Source of the DNA: an uncultured Prevotella sp.
Lineage (GTDB): Bacteria > Bacteroidota > Bacteroidia > Bacteroidales > Bacteroidaceae
Reading direction: 5' to 3'
Assembly: GCA_900314935.1 (NCBI GenBank)
Contig: OMXE01000013.1
Location: forward strand, 1 to 64,000
DNA: 64,000 nt
Position 1 is the first letter of the stretch. Every line of letters begins with the position of its first letter. Shown in pieces: positions 35,313 through 43,169 of the stretch. The position numbers and the translations under genes are program-made. The notes below the pieces were generated by a model. The model was not told the DNA's origin. It was given only the letters and a program-made list of their open reading frames with translations, and searched no databases.

Positions 35313-37295
35313 TTAGCTTTCTTCTGCATTCTCGGCATCGATAGCCTTGATCTTCTGGCGCACCAGCTCACAGTCATCTTTGAGTTTCTGCACCTTGCGG
35401 TTCATCTCGTCGATAAGACTGTTGCCCTTCTTGCTCGAAGCATTGAGGAAGCCCAAGTTGTTCTCGTAGGTCTGGATCTCCTGCTTCAGTCCTTCGTAGC
35501 GGCGCATCAGACGGGCGCGTTCGTTGTCGAGAACATCACCGCCACGTTCTGCCATGTTCTTGATGTTACTCTTGAAGTTGTCCAGACGACGGCGAGCTGT
35601 TGAGATGTTCAGATCCTTGTACAGCTTGTCGAGCACCTCATGATACTCCTTGAAGATTTTATCCTTTTCCTTGAAGGGCACATGACCGATACCCTGGTAT
35701 TCGTCCACCAGCTGCTGCACATTCTCCTGCAGGTTCTCTCCAGCCTCCTCGGCCAAAGCCTTCAGCTGAGCGATGATTTCGCGTTTCTTCTGCAGGTTAT
35801 CACGCTCTGCGGTGCGAGTACCCTGGTTGGCAGCGTTGCGAGCCTCGAAGAACTTGTTACAAGCCCCGAGGAACTCATTCCACAGCTGGTCGCCCAAGCG
35901 CTTCGGTACCATACCGATGGTCTTCCATTCTTTCTGCAGCGCAATGAGCTTATCGCTGGTTGACTTCCATTCCGTGCTATCCTGCAGCGCCTTGGCCTGC
36001 TCGATGAGTGCACGTTTCTTATCGGCGTTCTCAGCGAACTTCGCTTTCATGTCCTTGAAGAACTCAGCCTTTCTGCCGAAGAAGTCATCACAAGCAGCGC
36101 GGAAGCGTTCGAAGATCTTCACGTTCATCTTCTGCGGAGCAAAGCCGATGGTCTTCCATTCAGCCTGCAGGTCGATGATCTGCTTGGTGTGGCGCTCCCA
36201 GTCGCCAGCCCCCTTGTTCTCTTCCTTAGCGATAGCTTCCACCTTCTCGCACAACTCGGTCTTACGAGCCAGGTTCTCCTCTTCCTTGGAACGGAGATTA
36301 TCGAAATGCTGCTGGTGTTTCTTGTTGATGACCGTAGAGGCAGCCTTGAAGCGTGTCCATATCTCTTCGCGCAGATCCTTGGCAACAGGACCCGTTTCGC
36401 GATACTCCTGATGGAGTTTCTGCAACTGGTGGAAAGCGCTGATGACATCCGGCTCATCGGCCAGTTTCTCTGCTGCTTCGCAGAGACGGTTCTTGATTTC
36501 CAGGTTCTTCTTGAAGTCATACTCGCGGGCTTCGCTGTTCAGCTTCAGCAGATCATAGAACTGCTCCACGTACAACTGATAGTTGCGCCACAGCTCGTTG
36601 GCCTTCTCAGCGGGAACAAGACGGATCTCCTTCCATTCCTGCTGCAGTTTCTTAAACTCCTGGTAGTTCTTGTTAGCCTCTTCGGGAGAGGTAACCATGC
36701 CTTTAATCTTCTCAATGATGTCCAGCTTCTTCTTCAGGTTCTCCTGTTTTTCAGCCTCCTGTTCAAGGAACATCTTTGCGCGTTTTTCCTTGACAACACC
36801 CATCTCAGCCTTGAACACTTCTTCGTCCTCATCAGGAAGAATGGTATATTTCTCGGGATCGCCACCTGCTTCAAGATAGGCTTTCTGTGCAGCCTCGCGT
36901 TCTGCGAAATGCAGCTTGTAGAACGTGGTCTTCAGCAGGTCAACTTCCTCTTTGGTTGGTGACTCATCACCATGAGCAAGTTCTTTGATCCGCTCAATGA
37001 CCTCCTTCTTGGTGGCATACACCTTCTTGGATGCTGTCTCCTCAGTAGCCTCCTCTTCAGCAGCAGGCTCCTCTTCTTGGGGTTCCTCAGCTGCAGGTTC
37101 TTCCACTACTGCGGCGGGTTCTTCCACTACAGGCTCCTCTGCTGCAGGCTCTTCAGTTGCAGACTGTTCCTCTGCTGCAGGCTCCGGGGTTACAACATTC
37201 TCTTCCTGTTTAACTACTTCCTCAGCCACTGGCTGCTGGTTGGTTTCTTCTAACTGTGCCTCGTTGTTGAGGACGTTTTCTTGAGAGTCCATCAT
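35313..37295 (-). CDS. DUF349 repeat protein
   Basis: 660 residues, cytoplasmic. Residues about 1-90 are a disordered Glu/Pro/Ala/Val tail with EEPAAEEP repeats. After that come at least four DUF349 units of about 75 residues, each with a W(K/E)xI(G/R) pattern: QEWKEIRLVP, AEWKTIGFAPQKMN, KEWKTIGMVPKRL and YQGIGHVPFKEKD. These are followed by a C-terminal coiled coil. DUF349 proteins are conserved in Bacteroidetes; their function is unknown, though the helical repeats suggest binding of nucleic acid or protein. It is monocistronic with a probable promoter at 37429. Confidence 0.88.
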   Translation of the reverse strand: MMDSQENVLNNEAQLEETNQQPVAEEVVKQEENVVTPEPAAEEQSATEEPAAEEPVVEEPAAVVEEPAAEEPQEEEPAAEEEATEETASKKVYATKKEVIERIKELAHGDESPTKEEVDLLKTTFYKLHFAEREAAQKAYLEAGGDPEKYTILPDEDEEVFKAEMGVVKEKRAKMFLEQEAEKQENLKKKLDIIEKIKGMVTSPEEANKNYQEFKKLQQEWKEIRLVPAEKANELWRNYQLYVEQFYDLLKLNSEAREYDFKKNLEIKNRLCEAAEKLADEPDVISAFHQLQKLHQEYRETGPVAKDLREEIWTRFKAASTVINKKHQQHFDNLRSKEEENLARKTELCEKVEAIAKEENKGAGDWERHTKQIIDLQAEWKTIGFAPQKMNVKIFERFRAACDDFFGRKAEFFKDMKAKFAENADKKRALIEQAKALQDSTEWKSTSDKLIALQKEWKTIGMVPKRLGDQLWNEFLGACNKFFEARNAANQGTRTAERDNLQKKREIIAQLKALAEEAGENLQENVQQLVDEYQGIGHVPFKEKDKIFKEYHEVLDKLYKDLNISTARRRLDNFKSNIKNMAERGGDVLDNERARLMRRYEGLKQEIQTYENNLGFLNASSKKGNSLIDEMNRKVQKLKDDCELVRQKIKAIDAENAEES

Positions 37296-37428
37296 TTTTG
37301 AATGATTAAAGTTTCATATTCATGCACCTTTTCTCGTCATGTCAATGAACATACGGGCATCGCATGGGTGGTTTGACTGAACGAGAATGATTGTATTCAA
37401 GGTACTGTCATTATTACGTAATAGGGTG

Positions 37429-37436
37429 CAAACTTA
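37429..37436 (-). promoter_or_regulatory. Probable promoter (-7) of the DUF349 gene
   Basis: TAAGTTTG on the minus strand, 134 bases before the start. No matching TTTG at -33, so support is modest. Confidence 0.4.
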
Positions 37437-37490
37437 ACAAAAATTATCGTAAAATCCTAATGATTTCCGAAAAATCTTCACTTTTTTTGC

Positions 37491-38417
37491 CTAAATCAAC
37501 CGTTTGTACTTTAAAAAGAGCCAGGTAAGTGCACTTCCGCCGATGGAAATCACCAGAGCCACGATGAATCCTATTTTACTATTTTCCATTCCGTTGATGA
37601 GGTTCATACCAAAAAGACCAGCCACGAGGGTAGGGAACATCATGATGATGGTCACCACGGTAAGCGTACGCATCACATTGTTCATGTTATTGTTGATGAT
37701 GCTCTGGTAGGTATCCATCGTGGATTCGAGAATGTTCGAATAGATACTGGTCGTCTCCCGGGCCTGTGTCATCTCGATGTTCACGTCTTCAATCAGGTCA
37801 GCATCCAGCTCATCCACCTGGAGTTTGAACTTCAGTTTAGCCAACAGGGTCTCATTACCCCGGATGGAGGTATTGAAATACGTGAGTGAGTCCTGCAGTC
37901 GTGACAGTCCTATCAAGCTCTCATTATCCACATTATGATCGAGGTTACGCTTAGCCTTCTCGATGAGGGCATTGATCTGCTTCAGTCGTTTCAGATACCA
38001 CACTGCCGACGAGAGGAAGAGTCGGAAGATCATATCCACATAATCGGTGAATCCCGCACCGCGTTTCTGATGGAAGCTCACGAAATCGATCATCATGTTC
38101 GTCTCGTAGTAGCATACCGTGATGGTGACATCGCGTTTGTGGATGATACCCAGCGGCACGGTGGTATAGGGCGTGCGACTTCGTATTTCCTTGACATAGG
38201 GGATACGTAGAATGATGAGCATCCAGCCGTCATCATATTCATAACGAGCCCGCTCATCAGTATCGCTGATGTCACTAAGGAAATAATCGGGTATTTGGAA
38301 TTTCTCCTCCAGCATACGCTGGTCATCTTCTGTTGGACACGTCACCTGTATCCAGCAGTTCGGCTCCCACTCCGGGATAGCCTTCAAACTGTTGTTTGTA
38401 TTCCAGTATGTTCTCAT
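37491..38417 (-). CDS. corA: CorA family Mg2+/Co2+ transporter
   Basis: A pentameric divalent cation channel of the inner membrane. 308 residues from ATG 38417; an in-frame start ten codons upstream is possible. The cytoplasmic funnel (about 1-240) includes the long stalk helix. Two C-terminal helices carry the loop GLFGMNLINGM with the GMN selectivity motif near residue 283. The tail ends LFLKYKRLI. Length and order fit the family. Confidence 0.93.
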   Translation of the reverse strand: MRTYWNTNNSLKAIPEWEPNCWIQVTCPTEDDQRMLEEKFQIPDYFLSDISDTDERARYEYDDGWMLIILRIPYVKEIRSRTPYTTVPLGIIHKRDVTITVCYYETNMMIDFVSFHQKRGAGFTDYVDMIFRLFLSSAVWYLKRLKQINALIEKAKRNLDHNVDNESLIGLSRLQDSLTYFNTSIRGNETLLAKLKFKLQVDELDADLIEDVNIEMTQARETTSIYSNILESTMDTYQSIINNNMNNVMRTLTVVTIIMMFPTLVAGLFGMNLINGMENSKIGFIVALVISIGGSALTWLFLKYKRLI

Positions 38418-38606
38418 TGTGCTAATCCTTTTTAATGCATAATTCACAATGCTTGATGCATAACTAAAGCGGCAAAGGGATTAGCTGCCTTGCTCGCTAT
38501 CCCCCGCCATTACGAATTGTTTTTATCCGCCGGGTAATCGTCCATATTGGTATAAATTGGTGAATAAATGGTCTTCCGCTATAGCGGTCGACTTGTTATC
38601 AGTGTG
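38418..38606. other. Spacer upstream of corA
   Basis: 38435-38465 contains TGCATAA-type 7-8 base repeats. The rest (38466-38606) shows no gene or clear motif apart from a GCTATAGCGGTC palindromic patch near 38578-38590. Confidence 0.5.
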
Positions 38607-38733
38607 CAAAGATACGAATAAGTGAGTAAAAAACCAAAATTTATTTTGAGTTTTTTCGAACGTGAGTATCTTCGGCGAAGCCAAAGTACGAATAAGTGAG
38701 TAAAAAACCAAAATTTATTTTGAGTTTTCGAGG
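38607..38733 (-). repeat. Promoter-bearing palindromic repeat, tandem copies 3a and 3b
   Basis: Copy 3a holds the leftward promoter TTTG (38638-38635), 20 bases, TATCTTTG (38614-38607) and the end AGTATCTTCGGCGAAGCCAA. Copy 3b (38687-38733) repeats the inner part almost exactly. It probably drives corA with a leader of about 180 nt. Confidence 0.75.
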
Positions 38734-38872
38734 AAGGAGGAGGGAAACTCGGGGGAACGGTGGTACGGTGGCACGGTGGCGCGAGAAATGCTATAGAGTT
38801 ACAGCTTCTCTGTACTAATCTCGTACCCCCGTACCTCCGCACCCCCGTGCCTCCGAGTTTTCCTTCCTAGAG
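38731..38872. mobile_element. ORF-less IVS-like element at the end of pepD
   Basis: Left arm: GGAAGGAGG then ACGGTGGC octamers (38731-38782). Core from GAGAAATGC (38783-38791) to CTAATCTC (38815-38822), that is, reversed relative to the copy near recA. Right arm CGTACCCCCGTACCTCCG and onward (38823-38872) is complementary, including the outer GAGTTTTCCTTCCT. It ends two bases before the pepD stop codon. Confidence 0.7.
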
Positions 38873-38874
38873 TA

Positions 38875-40332
38875 TTATTTCACCGGAATATCTTCCAATG
38901 TCTTCTTCAGCAGCTGCCAGAAGGGAGCTACGGTGGCCCAGAGGGCACGCTCGGTAGTGGTGTGCGGCGACTTCATCGTAGGACCGAGGCTTACAACATC
39001 CAAGTGCGGGTACTTGCCTAAGATGATAGAGCACTCCAGTCCAGCATGATCCACCTGGATAATACCGTCGGTGCCGAAGAGTTCCTTGTATTCCTTGAGC
39101 AATAAGTGCAGGATCTCGCTATCCGGATTCGGATCCCATCCGCCATAGCTACTGTCGGTCTCCACCTTCATGCCAGCCATATTGAAGCAGCTCTGCAGCA
39201 TGTTCACGATATAGTCTTTCATGTCCTCACGACTGGATCGTGGAAGGACCTTGATCAGTGCCTTGCCTTCACCGATGTTGATGATAGCGAGGTTAGAGCT
39301 CGTCTCCACCACGTCGGGATAAGAAGGAATCATGCGCACCACGCCGTCATGACAAGCATAGATGGCGCTGATGAGATTGTCCTGAATCTCCACGGGCACC
39401 TCCATCTTGGGTGTCTCCACATCCTCGGCATAGAACTCAATACCGGTCTCAATACCCTTGTATTCGTCGATGAAGTCAGCTTTCCAGTCATCTACCAACT
39501 CTTTCAGGGCTTCCACGTTCTCCTTCGGCAGCGTGAGCACCACCTCAGCCTTGAACGGGATGGCATTGCGCATGTTACCACCGTTCCAGCAGGCCAGTCG
39601 TGCCTCGCACTCCTCGATAGCTTCTCGAACGAAGCGTACCATCAGTTTATTGGCATTGCCTCGACCCTCATGAATCTCCAGTCCGGAGTGTCCACCACGG
39701 AGTCCTTTGAGTGTCACCTTCACGGCCACATCCTCTGGGTCGGTCTCCACCTCTTTGTATTCCAGTGTAGCGGTGAGGTTGATTCCACCAGCCGAGCCAA
39801 TCACGAATTTACCCCATGTCTCAGAGTCGAGGTTCAGCAGGATGTCACCCTGCAACTCCCCTTCAGGAAGGTCGTTGGCACCATACATACCCGTCTCCTC
39901 ATCGGCGGTGATCAGTGCCTCCACCGGACCGTGTTTCAAGGTCTTGTCCTCCATGATAGCCATGATCGAGGCCACACCGAGTCCGTTATCAGCACCAAGG
40001 GTTGTTCCCTTTGCCTTCACCCACTCGCCATCAATCCACGGCTGAATGGGATCGGTCTCAAAGTTATGCGTACTCTCGGGTGTCTTCTGCGGCACCATGT
40101 CCATGTGAGCCTGCAGGATCACGCCCTTTCGGTTCTCCATCCCAGGTGATGCCGGTTTGCGCATCACGATGTTGTTGGCAGGATCCTTAAAGGCTTCCAC
40201 GCCAGCTGTTTTAGCAAACTCCAGCAGGAACTGCTGTACTTTCTCCAAGTGTCCGCTTGGGCGCGGCACCTGTGTCAGTGCATAGAAATTCTTCCAGATG
40301 CACTCGGGTTTCAGATTTTTAATTTCGCTCAT
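38875..40332 (-). CDS. pepD: Aminoacyl-histidine dipeptidase (peptidase D, M20)
   Basis: It hydrolyses Xaa-His dipeptides such as carnosine. 485 residues, normal for PepD. The metal site motifs are LQAHMDMVPQK near 78, DNGLGVASIMAIMED near 118 and DEETGMYGANDLPEG near 148. Late residues include DHAGLECSIILGKYP and PTMKSPHTTTERA. It is cytoplasmic and zinc dependent. Its 3' end abuts an IVS-like element, its 5' side another. Confidence 0.95.
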   Translation of the reverse strand: MSEIKNLKPECIWKNFYALTQVPRPSGHLEKVQQFLLEFAKTAGVEAFKDPANNIVMRKPASPGMENRKGVILQAHMDMVPQKTPESTHNFETDPIQPWIDGEWVKAKGTTLGADNGLGVASIMAIMEDKTLKHGPVEALITADEETGMYGANDLPEGELQGDILLNLDSETWGKFVIGSAGGINLTATLEYKEVETDPEDVAVKVTLKGLRGGHSGLEIHEGRGNANKLMVRFVREAIEECEARLACWNGGNMRNAIPFKAEVVLTLPKENVEALKELVDDWKADFIDEYKGIETGIEFYAEDVETPKMEVPVEIQDNLISAIYACHDGVVRMIPSYPDVVETSSNLAIINIGEGKALIKVLPRSSREDMKDYIVNMLQSCFNMAGMKVETDSSYGGWDPNPDSEILHLLLKEYKELFGTDGIIQVDHAGLECSIILGKYPHLDVVSLGPTMKSPHTTTERALWATVAPFWQLLKKTLEDIPVK

Positions 40333-40361
40333 AGTTTTTTCTTTGTTATCGAGGATGGTAA

Positions 40362-40864
40362 TCGGGGGTACGGTGGCGCGGTGGCGCGGTGGTACGAGAA
40401 TACCTTTCCCAATGAATTAATATTGTTGTTTGTTCAATCTCTCTTGTAATGATTTCTTAAGTGCAATGATTGTCATAGATATCCGAATAGCTGTTTGTTC
40501 AATGAGGGCAAATTCTTCGTCACTGATATAATTCAGATCTTTCGAAATTTCAAATTGGCACAACGTTTCAGTTAAAGAGCCATAGGCAATATCATAGAAA
40601 TGAATTCTTTCTTTGATAGCCATTCTTCCTGCACCCTCAGCGATATTGGACGGAATAGAAATCACCGCACGTCTTAGTTGATCACATAAAGCGAATCTTT
40701 CATATTCAGGAAAACTGCGAAGCAGTTGATAAACCTGAATGACCAATTGCTTGGATAAGTGATACACATCAAGCTTTCTATAATAAAAATCATTCATAAT
40801 CAGTTCAAATTGGATTTTTAATACTATTCTCGCGCCCCCGCGCCCCCGCGCCCCCGTACCACCG
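40362..40864 (-). mobile_element. Full-length IVS-like element carrying a four-helix-bundle gene, copy 2
   Basis: The core is 436 bp, bounded by GAGAATAC (40396-40403) and its inverted end CTATTCTC (40824-40831), around the gene 40417-40797. The arms are complementary octamer arrays: GGTGGCGC type (40365-40395) and GCGCCCCC type (40832-40862). The element forms the C-terminus of the flippase-like gene: the TAG stop of that gene is the TAG of the element's own GAGAATAG end. Confidence 0.75.
40417..40797 (-). CDS. Four-helix-bundle protein (S23/IVP family), second copy
   Basis: 126 residues from ATG 40797. Same signature as the gene at 18164: FYYRKLDVYHLSKQLV, QLRRAVISIPSNIAEGAGR, IKERIHFYDIAYGSLTETLCQFE and a C-terminal helix. 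A longer open frame upstream (to 40899) is only arm sequence and is rejected. The gene lies wholly inside the inverted-repeat element, 27 bases from the inner boundary of the right end. No promoter is seen within the element, so expression may depend on transcription from outside, for example read-through from the flippase gene on the same strand. Confidence 0.85.
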   Translation of the reverse strand: MNDFYYRKLDVYHLSKQLVIQVYQLLRSFPEYERFALCDQLRRAVISIPSNIAEGAGRMAIKERIHFYDIAYGSLTETLCQFEISKDLNYISDEEFALIEQTAIRISMTIIALKKSLQERLNKQQY

Positions 40865-41852
40865 AATTGTTCTTGCGTGCAAACGACAATGCCGCCCACC
40901 CATACACTCCCAGTACAACCACGAGCATGGTCTGGATGGTGTGGACGATGAGGACGAAGTAGAGGGCCTGCTTGTCAACCACTCCATAGAGAATCAGCAT
41001 GGTCTTGACGGCAAAGTGCCACGGACCGGCTCCGTTGGGGGTTGGAACGATTACGGCGATGCTGCCCACGATGAAGGTCACCAAGGCACATGAGAGTCCC
41101 AGATGACTGGTGAAATCGAAGCAGAAGAATGTGAGATAGTAATGCAGGAAGTAACTTATCCAGATTCCTAACGTGAAAATGATGAATAATGGAATGTTAT
41201 GCACATCCTTCAGGGAGGCCACTCCTTGCCAGATGCCACTGAGTGTTGCCTTTACCTTATTATATATAGATAGACGTTTGAGTAATATATGCCCTAAGGT
41301 GATCGCTGCGACGGCACAGATGGCAGTCACCAGATACCCTGTCCACGAGAACTGATGCCAGATACTATTCATAGAGGTGCCGGTCTTCTCGAAGAAGGTA
41401 CCGAACACGCTCATTTGGAACAGCAGGGTGCAACCCGTGATGATCAGTACCAACAGCGTGTCGATGGCACGCTCGGTCACCACCGTTCCCAAAGCCTTCG
41501 AGAAAGAAACCTGGTCGTACCGTTTCAGAATACCGCAGCGGGCAAACTCACCAATGCGGGGGATCACCAGACTGACGGCGTAGGATACGAAGATGGCATG
41601 GACACAAGTGGAGATGCGCGGATGCTCATCAACAGGGGCAAGCGTCTGTCGCCATCGCCATCCTCGACACATCTGTGCCAGGATACCGAAGGGGAACGAC
41701 AGCAGCATCCACCACCAGTTCATCTCGTGCATCAGCACATGCTGGATCCTACTGAAATCAAACCCTCGGTACATCCACCAAAGGATTGCCCCGCCAAGTA
41801 TCAGCGGGAATAGGATCTTCACAGCACCACCAATGATTTTCTTCGTTTCCAT
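40824..41852 (-). CDS. Lysylphosphatidylglycerol synthase-like / flippase-like membrane protein (UPF0104)
   Basis: 342 residues, about eight membrane helices, with the family marks GWRWRQTLAP, SYAVSLVIPRIGEFARCGILKRYD near 115 and VPTPNGAGPWHF near 290. The family (LPG_synthase_TM, AglD-like) moves lipid-linked substrates; the substrate is unknown here. I start at ATG 41852, since upstream in-frame sequence is repeat and contains the promoter. The last 13 or so residues (VVRGRGGAGARE) are encoded by the arm of the four-helix element, with the stop in its conserved end. Confidence 0.82.
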   Translation of the reverse strand: METKKIIGGAVKILFPLILGGAILWWMYRGFDFSRIQHVLMHEMNWWWMLLSFPFGILAQMCRGWRWRQTLAPVDEHPRISTCVHAIFVSYAVSLVIPRIGEFARCGILKRYDQVSFSKALGTVVTERAIDTLLVLIITGCTLLFQMSVFGTFFEKTGTSMNSIWHQFSWTGYLVTAICAVAAITLGHILLKRLSIYNKVKATLSGIWQGVASLKDVHNIPLFIIFTLGIWISYFLHYYLTFFCFDFTSHLGLSCALVTFIVGSIAVIVPTPNGAGPWHFAVKTMLILYGVVDKQALYFVLIVHTIQTMLVVVLGVYGWAALSFARKNNSVVRGRGGAGARE

Positions 41853-41856
41853 GTGA

Positions 41857-42020
41857 CAAAGGTACAAATAAGCGAGCACAAAACAAAAGAAAAACGTGCT
41901 TTTCTTTTGTTTTGTCGAGCGAAAGTACCTTCGGCGAAGCCAAAGGTACAAATAAGCGGGCAAATTGAAATAGAAAAACGTGCTTTTCTTTTGTTTTGTC
42001 GAGCAAAAGTACCTTTGGCA
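41857..42020 (-). repeat. Promoter-bearing palindromic repeat, tandem copies 4a and 4b
   Basis: 4a holds the leftward promoter TTTG (41887-41884), 19 bases, TACCTTTG (41864-41857), a long palindrome CAAAACAAAAGAAAA/TTTTCTTTTGTTTTG, and AGTACCTTCGGCGAAGCCAA. 4b (about 41943-42020) repeats it with changes and its own TACCTTTG. The flippase ATG is five bases from the 4a box. Confidence 0.82.
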
Positions 42021-42083
42021 CAACCAGACATACCTAAAAACGATGATTAAGCAAAAAGTTTTCTGATTTTTTGGAATCGACCG

Positions 42084-42113
42084 TTTGTTATAAGAAATTA
42101 TTTACTACTTTTG
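42084..42113 (+). promoter_or_regulatory. Promoter of the RND efflux operon
   Basis: TTTG at 42084-42087 and TACTTTTG at 42106-42113, spacer 18. The leader to the ATG at 42134 is about 15 nt. No operator is evident. Confidence 0.6.
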
Positions 42114-42133
42114 CAACCAGAAGCAATGATTAT

Positions 42134-43156
42134 ATGATGAAAAAAGCAGTTATCATACTACTCGGAATGGTTCTCATCTGCAGTTGCAGTGAGAAGAAAG
42201 AGCAGGGAGTAAAGGCTCCCACGAGAGTGAATACCATGGTTGTCTCCTCATCTACCAGTCATGGGGGACAGTCGTATGTAGGTATTGTTGAAGAACGTGA
42301 AGGAACGGCAGTAAGCTTTACCAGCATGGGAATCGTCAAACGTGTACTGGTGAGCGAAGGACAGGCCGTGAGTAGGGGTCAGCTGATTGCGGAGATGGAC
42401 AACACCCAAGCCCGTAATATGCTCAGCAGTGCCGAGGCCTCGATGGCGCAGGCCAATGATGCCCTGAAGCGATATGGCATGTTGCACGACAATGGTTCTC
42501 TGCCCGAAGTACAGTGGGTGGAAATCCAGAGTAAGGTGGCGCAGGCGAAATCGCAGCTGGACATGGCTAAGAAGAACCTTGCCGACTGTCGGTTGGTGGC
42601 ACCCGTCAGCGGTATCATCGGTAAGAAGATGGTGGGTGCCGGTGAGACCGCTCTACCCTCTCAGGCCGTTGCCACCATTCTTGATGTCAGTAATGTGAAA
42701 GTAAAGGTGGCCATACCTGAAACAGAGATCAGTTCCATTTCTTCCTCCACCCCTTCCAGTATCTATGTGGAAGCAGCACAAAAGACCGTCATGGGCGGGA
42801 AGATAGAAAAAGGTATTCAGGCAGATGCCCTTACCCATACCTATGATGTCCGTATCCATGTAAGGAACGCCGACCGCAAGTTGTTACCCGGTATGGTCGC
42901 CTCTGTTCAGTTCGCGCCAGCGTCACCCTATGTGGCCAAGCAGGCCATGCTGCCCGTAACGGCCATACAGAAGTCATCCGACGGCTCGCTGTTTGTCTGG
43001 ACGGTAGCCAAAGACAGTACGGCCCATCGTACGAAGGTAAGCATCGGCAACACCTCGGGTAACCAGGTAACCGTCTTGGGCGGTCTGGAGATGGGTGAAC
43101 GTGTGGTGACCGATGGTTTCCAGAAGCTGAGTGAGGGAACGAGAGTGGTTTACTAA
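42134..43156 (+). CDS. RND efflux periplasmic adaptor (membrane fusion protein)
   Basis: It links an inner-membrane pump to the outer-membrane channel. 340 residues with a lipoprotein signal (VIILLGMVLICSC, lipid Cys near 17). Barrel-sandwich halves are EGQAVSRGQLIAEMDNTQARN and RLVAPVSGIIGKKMVGAGE, a helical hairpin lies between them, and a C-terminal beta-barrel (RKLLPGMVASVQF). First gene of a three-gene operon with the pump 13 bases downstream. Substrates cannot be told from sequence. Confidence 0.93.
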   Translation: MMKKAVIILLGMVLICSCSEKKEQGVKAPTRVNTMVVSSSTSHGGQSYVGIVEEREGTAVSFTSMGIVKRVLVSEGQAVSRGQLIAEMDNTQARNMLSSAEASMAQANDALKRYGMLHDNGSLPEVQWVEIQSKVAQAKSQLDMAKKNLADCRLVAPVSGIIGKKMVGAGETALPSQAVATILDVSNVKVKVAIPETEISSISSSTPSSIYVEAAQKTVMGGKIEKGIQADALTHTYDVRIHVRNADRKLLPGMVASVQFAPASPYVAKQAMLPVTAIQKSSDGSLFVWTVAKDSTAHRTKVSIGNTSGNQVTVLGGLEMGERVVTDGFQKLSEGTRVVY

Positions 43157-43169
43157 TTGACAATTGACA

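Noticed and set aside
38523..38842. Leftward open frames over 38523-38842
   Set aside because: They are translations of the promoter-bearing repeat and the IVS-like element, with no start signal.
40798..40899. Longer N-terminus for the second four-helix protein
   Set aside because: The extra residues (GARGRGGARI...) are arm sequence; the paralogue starts at MNDFYYRK.
41853..42031. Longer N-terminus for the flippase-like protein
   Set aside because: The extension is a translation of the tandem palindromic repeat and would include its promoter; the family begins at the METKKI start.
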